Assembly (NCBI GenBank): GCA_017431225.1
Contig: JAFRLM010000002.1
Location: 1 to 46,903, forward strand
Reading direction: 5' to 3'
Length of the DNA: 46,903 nt
DNA from: Erysipelotrichaceae bacterium
GTDB taxonomy: Bacteria; Bacillota_I; Bacilli_A; Erysipelotrichales; Erysipelotrichaceae
The position numbers were made by a program, and so were the translations under genes. The stretch's first letter is position 1; each line of letters starts with the position of its first letter. This document shows, in pieces, positions 34,895-42,196 of the stretch. Under the pieces are notes generated by a model. The model searched no databases. It was not told where the DNA came from and worked only from the letters and a program-made list of their open reading frames with translations.

Positions 34895-35610
34895 ATGATC
34901 TCCTCCTTCGCGAATACCGGACCTTCCTTGCAGATACGGGCGGTGCGTTCCTTCAGCTGCAGGGAGCAGCCCATGCAGGCGCCGAAACCGCAGCCCATGC
35001 GGGTCTCCAGAGAACACTGTCCCGAAGCTTTTGAAGCGTTGGTGAGCGCTGCCATCATCGGCAGCGGACCGCAGGCATAGAAATAGAGGTCTTCCTTGCC
35101 GAGCTCCAGCATTTTGGTGACGACGTTATTTCCTTCGCTGTCATAGGTGATCCAGAAGCCGACACCGAGCGCTTTGAGCTCTTCCTCAAAGAGCGTTTCT
35201 TTTCTTTCGCGGAAACCGAAGATCACATCGACCTTGCAGTTGTTCTCTTTCAGGGCTCTGATCAGCGGGAGCAGCGGCGCCGTGCCAATCCCTCCGCCGA
35301 CGACCAGGACATGTTCGTTTTCTTTTAAAGTGAAGCCGTTGCCGCAGCCGTTGATCACATCGAGCTCGCCCTCTTTGAGCGTGGTCAGCTCCTTTGTGCC
35401 CTTGCCGGCGATACGGTAGACGAAGGTGACGCTTTCCTGATCGAAATCGTTCAGGGAAAGCGGTCTGCCCAGCGAAAAGCCCGGAACCTTAACTTCCGCA
35501 AACTGTCCGGGCTTCAGATCCTGCGGGACATCGCCCTGCAGGACCAGTTTAAAAGTATTTTCGTTTAACTGCGTGTTTTCCTTGATCGTGAGTTTCTGCG
35601 CTCTTAACAT
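34876..35610 (-). CDS. pyrK: Dihydroorotate dehydrogenase electron-transfer subunit
   Basis: This 244-residue FAD and 2Fe-2S protein links PyrD to NAD. It has an FAD-binding barrel (RPLSLNDF at about 50-57), an NAD-binding half (VVGGGIGTAPLLPLI), and a C-terminal cysteine cluster MGCGFGACMGC with a fourth Cys in RICKEGPVF. The ATG at 35610 follows AAGGA, which overlaps the stop of the symporter gene 10 nt upstream. This places it within the same transcript. Confidence 0.95.
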   Translation of the reverse strand: MLRAQKLTIKENTQLNENTFKLVLQGDVPQDLKPGQFAEVKVPGFSLGRPLSLNDFDQESVTFVYRIAGKGTKELTTLKEGELDVINGCGNGFTLKENEHVLVVGGGIGTAPLLPLIRALKENNCKVDVIFGFRERKETLFEEELKALGVGFWITYDSEGNNVVTKMLELGKEDLYFYACGPLPMMAALTNASKASGQCSLETRMGCGFGACMGCSLQLKERTARICKEGPVFAKEEIIWQNLK

Positions 35611-35620
35611 AGACGGATCC

Positions 35621-36958
35621 TTACGCCTCGTACTTGCTGATGTCAAGAGCGTCTTCGCTCTTGGCGACAGCCATCGCGCAGGCGGTATCGCCGACGACGT
35701 TCAGAGCGGTGACCAGCATCTCGATCGGACGGTTGATGGCCAGGATCAGGGAATAGGTGACCAGAGCCATTTCGTTGTTGATGCCAACACCGGAGAGGAT
35801 CGTAAAGAGGATGACTGCGCCGGCACCCGGAGCAGCCGGAGTGCCGATCGAAGCGACGATCGCCAGAAGGCCGATCACGATCAGGTTTGGGAAAGTCAGA
35901 TCATAACCGCTGCAGCCGGCGATGAAGATCGTAGCGATGACCTGCATGATCGCGGTACCGTCCATATTGACGGTCATGCCCAGCGGCAGTACGAAGGACG
36001 CGATCTCTTCCTTGACGCCCAGATCTTCCTGCGCTGCTTTCAGGTTCAGCGGCAGGGTGGCTGCGGAAGAGGAAGTGGAGAAACCGAACAACGCGACCGG
36101 CGCGATCTTCTTGACGAAGTTGCGCGGATCAAGTCCGGTGGTGATCTTAACAAAGAGAGCGTAGCCGAAGATGAGGACCAGCAGCAGCAGCGCGACTGTC
36201 AGCAGGACATAGGCCAGTGCCGGTTTCAGATGGCTGATACCGTAAGCGGCGCTCGTACGGGTGATCAGGCAGAAGACCGCGACCGGGCCGAAGGTATTAA
36301 CGATGTAGGTAAGGATGATGGTGATCAGATCGCTGACTTCCTGACAGAACTTCGGCAGGACTTCGATCTTTTCCTTGATCGAGTTGATCGCGAGACCGAG
36401 ACCGACCGCCAGGAAGACGATGGCCAGGACGCCACCGTTATTGGTAAGCGCGGCCATGAAGTTGTTCGGAACAGCGTTGATCAGGATCATCAGCGGGTTG
36501 GCGCCGGTGGAGCCTTCCGAACCGGAAAGATCCAGCGCAGTATTGGTGAAGGCGCCCGCTTTGTAGGCGATCATACCGACGACCGAAGCCAGGAGGATAC
36601 CGCAGACTGTCGTCAGCAGGAAGTAGCCGACGGTCTTGGATGAGATACGGCCGAGCTTTTTCGCGTCGGAGATACGGATCATCGCCAGAACGATGCTGGT
36701 GAAGACCATCGGAACGATGACAAGCTGCAATGCGCGAACAAAAAGCTGCCCGATGATATAAAACAGACCGATCGCCTGTTCGTTACCGGCAGCTGAGATA
36801 TCTGCGAACAGCAGATTGTTGATCGTGTTCCATGTTGCGGTGTTTCCTGAAGCCGTCAGATTTTCACGTAAAGCGATGACGCCGACGCCGCAGATAATAG
36901 CAGCGACCATCGAGATCAGCATCTTTGTGGTGAGGTTTTTTGAATTCTTTTTCTGCAT
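35621..36958 (-). CDS. Dicarboxylate/amino acid:cation symporter (DAACS family)
   Basis: This 445-residue secondary transporter is of the GltP/DctA/SstT fold. It shows the HP1 serine-rich loop FGFSTSSSAATLPLNL, the conserved NMDGTA (in VNMDGTAIM), GTPAAPGAG in HP2, and the final GDTACAMAVAKSE. The family carries glutamate, aspartate or C4-dicarboxylates with Na or protons; DctA of enteric bacteria also takes up orotate. It is the first gene of an operon with pyrKDFE (10 nt to pyrK), so orotate, dihydroorotate or aspartate are the likeliest substrates. The start at 36958 follows AAGGAGC. Confidence 0.9.
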   Translation of the reverse strand: MQKKNSKNLTTKMLISMVAAIICGVGVIALRENLTASGNTATWNTINNLLFADISAAGNEQAIGLFYIIGQLFVRALQLVIVPMVFTSIVLAMIRISDAKKLGRISSKTVGYFLLTTVCGILLASVVGMIAYKAGAFTNTALDLSGSEGSTGANPLMILINAVPNNFMAALTNNGGVLAIVFLAVGLGLAINSIKEKIEVLPKFCQEVSDLITIILTYIVNTFGPVAVFCLITRTSAAYGISHLKPALAYVLLTVALLLLVLIFGYALFVKITTGLDPRNFVKKIAPVALFGFSTSSSAATLPLNLKAAQEDLGVKEEIASFVLPLGMTVNMDGTAIMQVIATIFIAGCSGYDLTFPNLIVIGLLAIVASIGTPAAPGAGAVILFTILSGVGINNEMALVTYSLILAINRPIEMLVTALNVVGDTACAMAVAKSEDALDISKYEA

Positions 36959-36981
36959 GATTGCTCCTTCTTTCAGAAAAA

Positions 36982-37013
36982 CAGCCCCCATAGAACGAAA
37001 TCCATAGAGGCTG
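36982..37013 (-). terminator. Attenuator terminator in the leader of the symporter-pyr operon
   Basis: On the minus strand a continuous 12-bp stem (CAGCCTCTATGG with CTATGGGGGCTG, three G-U pairs, 8-nt loop) is followed directly by TTTTT. It lies 24 nt before the symporter ATG and after the promoter, so it must be bypassed for expression. Confidence 0.75.
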
Positions 37014-37092
37014 CATAAGGTTCATGCGTTTATACCGGGACCGTTTCGGCAGTCCCTTTTTTGTATAGGCCTTTATAGTATCTCGTACTATA
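37003..37092 (-). promoter_or_regulatory. Alternative antiterminator / anti-antiterminator leader structures
   Basis: Bases 37069-37077 can pair with 37003-37011 (8 of 9 positions), which would disrupt the terminator stem. A second hairpin, 37074-37080 with 37086-37092 (TATAGTA/TACTATA, 5-nt loop), would sequester the upstream half of that antiterminator. A hairpin GGGAC/GTCCC (37037-37056) lies in between. This gives a three-state switch. The signal is unknown; no PyrR consensus is evident on this strand. Confidence 0.6.
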
Positions 37093-37114
37093 TTAAAGTC
37101 TTGTTTTCTCAATG

Positions 37115-37143
37115 ATTATATGGGAGGCAGAGACATGCGTCAA
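37115..37143 (-). promoter_or_regulatory. Promoter of the symporter-pyrKDFE operon
   Basis: TTGACG (37138-37143) and TATAAT (37115-37120) are separated by exactly 17 bp, one of the best promoters in the window. The leader is about 150 nt. Confidence 0.85.
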
Positions 37144-37240
37144 GGTGGTTTCCGGTCATTCCGAAAGATATTTTTTCCGAAAGCGCTTCCTTTTCAAATA
37201 TCGTTTAACGGGGTTTTATCCGTGTTAAAATGTAACCATC

Positions 37241-37912
37241 ATGGAACAGAAAACAAACAAAGATAAAGAATTCGAAAAAGAAAAGAAACGCAAATACAGC
37301 GCGGCCGAACAGCGCCGCTTCGACCGTTTTACGAAGATCTGTGAAGAACTGAAAGAACAGGGATACAAACAGGTCGATCTGACTGTCGGCATCGTCCGCG
37401 CCAACATCTTTGCCCTGCTTCTGGCGATCCCGGTCTATGTGATCGGTTATTTCCTGTTTTTCTGGAGGAACCGTTTTTCCGGTATCGATATCGATCAGAT
37501 GCCCGGCGGCATGCTTTGGTTCTTCATCCTCTATTTCGCGCTGATCTTCGTGCACGAGGGGCTTCACGGAATTACCTGGGCAATGTTTTCCGAGAATCAT
37601 ATGAAGGATATCGAGTTCGGATTCATGGCTGCCTATCTCACACCCTACTGCACCTGCACGACACCCCTGAAAAAAGGACCCTATATCCTCGGAGCCCTGA
37701 TGCCGCTGATCGTTCTGGGCATCCTTCCGACGGTCATCTCCATCTTTACCGGTTCCTTACTCTGGCTGAATGTCGGTCTGATCATGATCGTTTCGGCCGG
37801 CGGGGATATCCTGATCGTACTGGAGATCCTGCGCTACCGCACGAACGCTTCCGAGATCCGCTACTATGACCATCCGACCCAGACCGGCGGTGTCATCTTC
37901 GAAAAACAGTAA
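37241..37912 (+). CDS. DUF3267 putative zinc membrane peptidase
   Basis: This 223-residue membrane protein has a long charged N-terminus (about 1-45), then four or five hydrophobic helices. The second helix contains HEGLHG (His105, Glu106, His109), and a later GGDILIVLE may provide the third ligand. This is the DUF3267 pattern, a zincin-like intramembrane family of unknown substrate seen in Bacillota. No Shine-Dalgarno precedes the ATG; TAAAAT lies only 9 nt upstream (37226-37231), so the mRNA may have almost no leader. It is monocistronic. Confidence 0.85.
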   Translation: MEQKTNKDKEFEKEKKRKYSAAEQRRFDRFTKICEELKEQGYKQVDLTVGIVRANIFALLLAIPVYVIGYFLFFWRNRFSGIDIDQMPGGMLWFFILYFALIFVHEGLHGITWAMFSENHMKDIEFGFMAAYLTPYCTCTTPLKKGPYILGALMPLIVLGILPTVISIFTGSLLWLNVGLIMIVSAGGDILIVLEILRYRTNASEIRYYDHPTQTGGVIFEKQ

Positions 37913-37956
37913 ACTCTTACACGCAAAGGAAAGCTCCGCGGATTGAACTGCTAATG

Positions 37957-37998
37957 TAAAAGTAGACAAAACCTGAAAAGGTCCATTGTCTACTTTTA
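37957..37998. repeat. Long AT-rich hairpin between convergent genes
   Basis: Arms of 13 bp (TAAAAGTAGACAA/TTGTCTACTTTTA) enclose a smaller ACCT-GAAA-AGGT hairpin. It can act as a terminator for the DUF3267 and Sel1 genes. The nested repeat also resembles small mobile-element ends, and a related TTGACTACTTTTGATC occurs at 40164-40179. Confidence 0.65.
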
Positions 37999-38033
37999 GT
38001 TGACTAGTTCAGATGCGGGGCTTTCTTTCATTA

Positions 38034-38729
38034 TCAGCGGATGGTCGTCTCCAGGATATCGACGATCGAGGCGTAATCGGGGTCTCTGTCTTCGTGTGAA
38101 GGTGTTTTCCCGGCATCCAGACGGGCGCAGTATTTCTCCGCTTTTTTATCCCCCTTTTCCGCCGCCTGGCGGTACCAGTCCTTTGCGGTCTTAAGATCTG
38201 CTTCAACGCCTTTTCCGAATTCATAGATCGAGCCGAGATGGCGCATCGAGGTCGCTATTCCGGCGGAAGCGGCGATCTCGTAGAGCTTGCGCGCCATTTC
38301 AAAGTTTGCCGGCATGCCGCGGCCGTGCTCGTACATATAACCGAGATTGTTGATGGATTCGATGCTGCCGCCGTCCATACCGTCACGGTAGAGATCCGCG
38401 CATTTGGCGCTGTTCTGGCCGACACCGCGTCCGGCATCGTACATCAGCGCGAGCTTGTTGCAGGCATCGATCTCGCCCCAGTCGATCGCGTCACGGAAAT
38501 TGTCGATCGCTTTTGAATAAAAGGACAAGGTTCCCTTGCCGGCGGCATACATCATGCCTAAACGGCAGGCGGCGAGCCCGTTCTTTTTCTTTACGGCACG
38601 TTTGTAGAGCTTTAAAGCCTTCCGGTAATCCGGCTGCGGATCTTCAAAAGCTTTGTTGGCTTCCTCCATCAGCTTTTCCAGCTCTTCCGCTGTCATTTCC
38701 TTATCATTATTATTTCCGAATGGCCACAT
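38034..38729 (-). CDS. Sel1-repeat (TPR-like) protein
   Basis: This 231-residue cytosolic protein is built of about five SEL1-like helical pairs. Units such as ACNKLALMYDAGRGVGQN, SINNLGYMYEHGRGM and SMRHLGSIYEFGKGVEAD show the LGxxYxxGxGV pattern. Such repeats mediate protein-protein contacts and often organise signalling or assembly; no partner can be named. No signal peptide is present. AAGGGGGAC precedes the ATG at 38729. Confidence 0.88.
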   Translation of the reverse strand: MWPFGNNNDKEMTAEELEKLMEEANKAFEDPQPDYRKALKLYKRAVKKKNGLAACRLGMMYAAGKGTLSFYSKAIDNFRDAIDWGEIDACNKLALMYDAGRGVGQNSAKCADLYRDGMDGGSIESINNLGYMYEHGRGMPANFEMARKLYEIAASAGIATSMRHLGSIYEFGKGVEADLKTAKDWYRQAAEKGDKKAEKYCARLDAGKTPSHEDRDPDYASIVDILETTIR

Positions 38730-38815
38730 TTTTCAGTCCCCCTTCTATTGCGCCATATCTGCTTATCTCTATACCTCTATTTTCTCTCATTTCCTCTCTT
38801 TGCGCTATGCGTTTT

Positions 38816-38845
38816 CTGACAATTCTGCCTTTTTCCCTCTACAAT
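38816..38845 (+). promoter_or_regulatory. Promoter of the MFS transporter gene
   Basis: CTGACA (38816-38821) and TACAAT (38840-38845) are 18 bp apart, about 30 bp before the start codon. Confidence 0.5.
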
Positions 38846-38875
38846 AAAAGAAAAGACCACAAGAGGATGATCCGG

Positions 38876-40075
38876 ATGCAGATACAAAACGATTACAACC
38901 ATACCATTTATGCTTCCTATCTGGGATATATCACACAGGCGATCGTGAACAACTTCGCGCCTTTGCTGTTTCTGACCTTTTCCAGAGACTATTCCCTTTC
39001 GCTTGAAAAGATCGCTCTGATCACCACTCTGAATTTCCTGGTCCAGCTCTCTGTCGACCTTGCCTCAGCCGGAGTCATCGATAAGATCGGCTACCGGATC
39101 CCGGTGCTGACGGCGCATGTCTTTTCTGCGGGCGGTCTTGTCGCTTTAGCTGTTCTGCCGAAGATCCTGCCGGATCCTTATATCGCGATCCTGATCGCGG
39201 TCGTGCTCTACGCGATCGGCGGCGGTCTGATCGAAGTGCTGATCTCCCCGATCGTTGAAGCCTGTCCGACCGAGAAGAAGGAGGCGGCGATGAGCCTTCT
39301 GCATTCCTTCTACTGCTGGGGACATCTGGGAGTCATCCTGCTTTCCACATTGTTCTTTACTTTGTTCGGGATCAGCAACTGGCCTATCCTGGCCTGCTTA
39401 TGGGCTCTCGTCCCGGCGGCTAACGTCATTTATTTCTCGCTGGTACCGCTGTTTCCGATCACCGGTGAACATGAGCCGCTTTCCCTGCGTTCGCTTCTAA
39501 AGGAAAAGGCTTTCTGGATCCTGATGGTTCTGATGATCTGCGCCGGCGCTTCCGAGCATTCCATGAGCCAGTGGGCTTCCGCCTTTGCGGAATCGGGACT
39601 GAATCTGTCCAAGACGGTCGGCGACCTTGCCGGACCGAGCCTGTTCGCCCTTCTGATGGGAACGGCGAGAGCCTTATACGGAAAATACAGCGAACGGATC
39701 AAACTGGATCTGGCGATGCGCACTTCCGCTCTTTTATGTCTTGTCTCTTTCGCGATGGCGTCCTTCCTGCGCTCACCGCTCTTCGGCCTTCTGGGCTGTG
39801 CCTGCTGCGGTTTCGCGGTCGGGATCTTCTGGCCCGGAACTTTCTCTTTGGCGGCGATCAAACTGCCGGCAGCCGGAGCATCGATGTATGCCCTGCTGGC
39901 GCTGGGAGGAGACATCGGCTGTTCCCTGGGTCCGACTTCCGTCGGTTTTGTAGCAGGACATTTCAATGGCGATCTGCACGCCGGTTTCGTGCTGGCGATG
40001 CTGTTCCCGGCACTGATCCTGATACTGACCGGAATGCTCGGCAGACATTCCGAAGCAGGCAGGACAGATCAGTAA
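38876..40075 (+). CDS. Major facilitator superfamily transporter
   Basis: This 399-residue MFS carrier has 12 predicted transmembrane helices. The loop 2-3 signature is IDKIGYRIPVL, with a corresponding YGKYSERIKLDL in the second half. Acidic and aromatic residues (SFYCWGHLG, WPGTFSLAA) line the likely substrate path; the overall pattern resembles the FucP/sugar and nucleoside branch, but the substrate is uncertain. The ATG at 38876 was chosen because AGAGG lies 9 nt upstream; an ATG at 38867 abuts that site. Confidence 0.88.
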   Translation: MQIQNDYNHTIYASYLGYITQAIVNNFAPLLFLTFSRDYSLSLEKIALITTLNFLVQLSVDLASAGVIDKIGYRIPVLTAHVFSAGGLVALAVLPKILPDPYIAILIAVVLYAIGGGLIEVLISPIVEACPTEKKEAAMSLLHSFYCWGHLGVILLSTLFFTLFGISNWPILACLWALVPAANVIYFSLVPLFPITGEHEPLSLRSLLKEKAFWILMVLMICAGASEHSMSQWASAFAESGLNLSKTVGDLAGPSLFALLMGTARALYGKYSERIKLDLAMRTSALLCLVSFAMASFLRSPLFGLLGCACCGFAVGIFWPGTFSLAAIKLPAAGASMYALLALGGDIGCSLGPTSVGFVAGHFNGDLHAGFVLAMLFPALILILTGMLGRHSEAGRTDQ

Positions 40076-40418
40076 CGTCTATATGACCCGATGATCTTTC
40101 ACAGAAAAGTCGCAGACTCTTTCCGATTTACCGGCAAAGGGACCGCGGCTTGTTTATTATGTGTTGACTACTTTTGATCTTAGATCATTTGATCTTTGCA
40201 GCAATGTAGTTGCCTTTCTGCCCTCATATTAAGGAAATTCCGCATTTTAGAAATGTTTTTAAACCGCAAAAACAGCGTCATTCCGCTACCTTTTGACACT
40301 TTGAAACAGGATCGCTTTTTTCGCCTGACAAAATGTAAACTCTCCGGAAAAGAAGTATAAAGAAAAACCCGCCTGCAGTGCAGACGGGCGATCATATCAT
40401 CTTACCGGTTTCTTATAT
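40076..40418. other. 343-bp gap without a gene between MFS and TetR genes
   Basis: No coding sequence is apparent. It holds TTGACTACTTTTGATC (40164-40179), a 13-bp palindrome TGATCT-T-AGATCA (40175-40187), a direct repeat TTTGATCTT (40173-40181 and 40188-40196), and the TetR gene terminator at its right end. The left part shows nothing recognisable. A decayed insertion-sequence end is possible. Confidence 0.5.
40367..40387 (-). terminator. Terminator of the TetR-family gene
   Basis: CCCGTCTGCA/TGCAGGCGGG form a stem with one wobble, followed on the minus strand by TTTTTC, about 30 nt past the stop. Confidence 0.85.
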
Positions 40419-41006
40419 TTAAAACGGATCAGCAGCTTCCGGGCGGAAACGGGGCATGAAGTACTGCGTATAATCCCGGCAGAGACGCTCCGGTGTCTGA
40501 CTGAAATCCGTCATCGCCCAGTAGGCGATCGTGCTCACAAAAAGCGAAGACATCATATAAGCCCGGAGACCCGAATTCACCGGGATCTTTGTGTTATCAC
40601 CGAATAACATCTGAAAACGGTAGGAAAGGATCTTGTCCATGGTGCTGCGCATCATTTCCGGGAAGCCGCGGAAACAATCGGATGTGAAAAGCACTTTATA
40701 CAGTTCGCGGTGTTCATATATATAGTTGAAGCGGATCGTATTAAGAGCCGGGATTGTCTCTTCATTCAGGACATTGCCGTTTTCCCGGAAAAAGGAATTG
40801 ATGATGCGCTCGAGCGTCTTCAGCTCATCCTGCATGATCGCGTTGAGAAGATCGAATTTATCGCTGAAATAATTATAAAAATTCGATCTCGCGCCGCCGG
40901 CGATCTCCATGATATCTTTCGTGTTGATGGAATCCAGGTCCGCGTCCTTGATCAGATTCAGAAAAGCGGACTTGATGGCCTCTCTTGTTCTTTGGTTTTT
41001 ACTCAT
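40419..41006 (-). CDS. TetR/AcrR-family transcriptional regulator
   Basis: This 195-residue repressor has an N-terminal helix-turn-helix (about 8-52) with the pattern INTKDIMEIAGGARSNFYNYF and KFDLLNAI. The C-terminal ligand-binding half carries the TetR_C_7-like helices found in Bacillota regulators. The ATG at 41006 was preferred; a GTG at 41021 is in frame, and neither has a clear ribosome binding site. An imperfect palindrome, GATTG-TGAG-CAATTC, lies at the start and could be its operator. The target is unknown; the MFS carrier on the other side of the gap is a candidate. Confidence 0.85.
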   Translation of the reverse strand: MSKNQRTREAIKSAFLNLIKDADLDSINTKDIMEIAGGARSNFYNYFSDKFDLLNAIMQDELKTLERIINSFFRENGNVLNEETIPALNTIRFNYIYEHRELYKVLFTSDCFRGFPEMMRSTMDKILSYRFQMLFGDNTKIPVNSGLRAYMMSSLFVSTIAYWAMTDFSQTPERLCRDYTQYFMPRFRPEAADPF

Positions 41007-41169
41007 GTTTGAATTGCTCACAATCTATACTTAACATACTGTTTATTACTGAATAATTACCTGACAATTTTCGTATTATTTTACAAATTTGTACAGCTGT
41101 CCAATTCTGTGCATCGAAGTACCTGCTCCGGAAGGTTTTTCCTTCCTGTACCGGCAGTTTATCCCTCTG

Positions 41170-41193
41170 AAAAAAGCAAAAAAACGCAAAAAA
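41170..41193 (+). promoter_or_regulatory. Phased A-tracts upstream of the padR promoter
   Basis: A6 (41170-41175), A7 (41178-41184) and A6 (41188-41193) are spaced 9-10 bp apart directly upstream of the -35 box. This is typical of a curved UP-type element. Confidence 0.5.
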
Positions 41194-41197
41194 CCTG

Positions 41198-41226
41198 TTG
41201 CATAATATATCGGGCTCCGATATAAT
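41198..41226 (+). promoter_or_regulatory. padR operon promoter
   Basis: TTGCAT (41198-41203) and TATAAT (41221-41226) have a 17-bp spacer. The -10 box overlaps the right arm of operator 1. Confidence 0.7.
41206..41224 (+). promoter_or_regulatory. PadR operator 1
   Basis: A perfect inverted repeat TATATCGG-GCT-CCGATATA occupies the spacer and -10 region of the promoter, so bound repressor would exclude RNA polymerase. Confidence 0.75.
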
Positions 41227-41233
41227 GAACTCG

Positions 41234-41256
41234 GATATATCGGATACCGATATATC
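41234..41256 (+). promoter_or_regulatory. PadR operator 2
   Basis: A second copy has 10-bp perfect arms (GATATATCGG-ATA-CCGATATATC). Its centre lies 30 bp from that of operator 1, about three helical turns, so both face the same side of DNA. A third half-site CCGATA follows at 41262-41267. Confidence 0.75.
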
Positions 41257-41278
41257 GTAAACCGATAGGAGGTAGTCT

Positions 41279-41605
41279 ATGCATGACAGTATCGCACTGA
41301 CAGAAGCTGTCTATTATATCCTTCTCTCTCTGTACACGCCCCAGCATGGCTACGGGATCATGCAGAGAACAGAAGCTCTCTCCAACGGCAGAGTCCGTCT
41401 GGCTGCCGGAACACTGTACGGCGCCTTGTCCTCGCTGACGGAAAAAGGCTGGATCCAGCTGCTGCCGGCGGATCCGGTAAGCCGGAAAAAAGAGTATATC
41501 CTGACGAACGCGGGCCTGGAGGCACTGAAAAACGAGGTCTCGCGTTTAAAAGAACTCGCCGAGAACGGCGAAAAGATCTTGGGAGGATCGGAAGATGACA
41601 AATAA
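41279..41605 (+). CDS. PadR-family transcriptional regulator
   Basis: This 108-residue winged-helix repressor of the short (PadR-s2) type has ALTEAVYYILLSLYTPQHGYGIM at the start, the recognition region RLAAGTLYGALSSLTEKGWI, and a short C-terminal dimerisation helix. TAGGAGG precedes the ATG. Two perfect operators in its own promoter indicate autoregulation. It overlaps the DUF2812 gene by 11 nt, a pairing seen repeatedly in Bacillota, in which the partner is a membrane protein controlled by the repressor. The inducer is unknown. Confidence 0.92.
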   Translation: MHDSIALTEAVYYILLSLYTPQHGYGIMQRTEALSNGRVRLAAGTLYGALSSLTEKGWIQLLPADPVSRKKEYILTNAGLEALKNEVSRLKELAENGEKILGGSEDDK

Positions 41606-42098
41606 AACACTATATAAATGGTTCTGGGTATGGGACTTTGAAAAAGAAGAAAGATGGCTGAATGAAATGGCGCAGAGCGGCTGGGCTCTCTGCAAAGTCG
41701 GTCCCTGTATCTATACTTTTGAGCCCTGTGAACCCGGCGACTATTTCGTGCGTCTGGAAATGCACAGCCCGGATGCTTCGTATACCGCTTTTCTTGAAGA
41801 GATCGGGGCGGAATATATCGGCCGCGTGTTTCAGTGGACATACTACCGGCGCAAGGCGGAAATGGGTCAGTTCGACATCTTTTCCGATATCGATTCCCGT
41901 ATCGCTCACCTGGACCGCATCGGCAGAGCGCTGGCGATCATCGGCGGCGCGAATCTGCTGATCGGATTCGTCAATACTTTCAGTCCCGCTCATTTCGGCT
42001 GGGTGAATCTTCTCTGCGCGACGCTTCTGATGTATGGGCTTGGCCGTATCCACGGTAAGAAGGAAGCGCTGGAAAAAGAAAAGGCCTGGCGCGAATAA
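41595..42098 (+). CDS. DUF2812 domain membrane protein
   Basis: This 167-residue protein has an N-terminal soluble DUF2812 domain (about 1-100; KWFWVWDFEKEERWLNEMA, then a YYRRKAEMGQFDIFSD signature), followed by two transmembrane helices (about 112-130 and 136-152) and a charged tail. The function of DUF2812 is not established; it is nearly always encoded with a PadR regulator, as here with an 11-nt overlap. A terminator follows at 42121-42144. Confidence 0.9.
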   Translation: MTNKTLYKWFWVWDFEKEERWLNEMAQSGWALCKVGPCIYTFEPCEPGDYFVRLEMHSPDASYTAFLEEIGAEYIGRVFQWTYYRRKAEMGQFDIFSDIDSRIAHLDRIGRALAIIGGANLLIGFVNTFSPAHFGWVNLLCATLLMYGLGRIHGKKEALEKEKAWRE

Positions 42099-42120
42099 CC
42101 GCACGCAGAATACCAGACAC

Positions 42121-42144
42121 AGCCGGTCAGCAGACCGGCTTTTT
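42121..42144 (+). terminator. Terminator of the padR-DUF2812 operon
   Basis: A perfect 8-bp stem (AGCCGGTC/GACCGGCT, 4-nt loop) is followed by TTTTT. Confidence 0.9.
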
Positions 42145-42196
42145 GTATTCCTTTCCAAAACTGCTAAAATGAAAGCGCAAAGGAGATCTGTGATCT

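Noticed and set aside
36995..37066. PyrR-like binding motif (AATCCATAGAGGCT and AAGG) followed by a GGGAC/GTCCC hairpin with TTTTTT, on the plus strand
   Set aside because: It is on the strand opposite to the pyr operon, differs from the consensus at a key G, has no promoter upstream, and the next plus-strand gene is an unrelated DUF3267 protein. The same bases are explained by the minus-strand attenuator.
36864..37112. 82-codon minus-strand frame across the pyr leader, with a possible leader peptide MNLMQPLWISFYGG
   Set aside because: No ribosome binding site is present, the frame crosses the real start region of the symporter gene, and the hairpin pairing explains the sequence. A regulatory leader peptide is not fully excluded.
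41130..41146. GGAAGG-TTTTT-CCTTCC hairpin between the divergent TetR and PadR genes
   Set aside because: The stem is only 6 bp with no T-run after it and no gene ending nearby, so it was not called as a terminator or operator.
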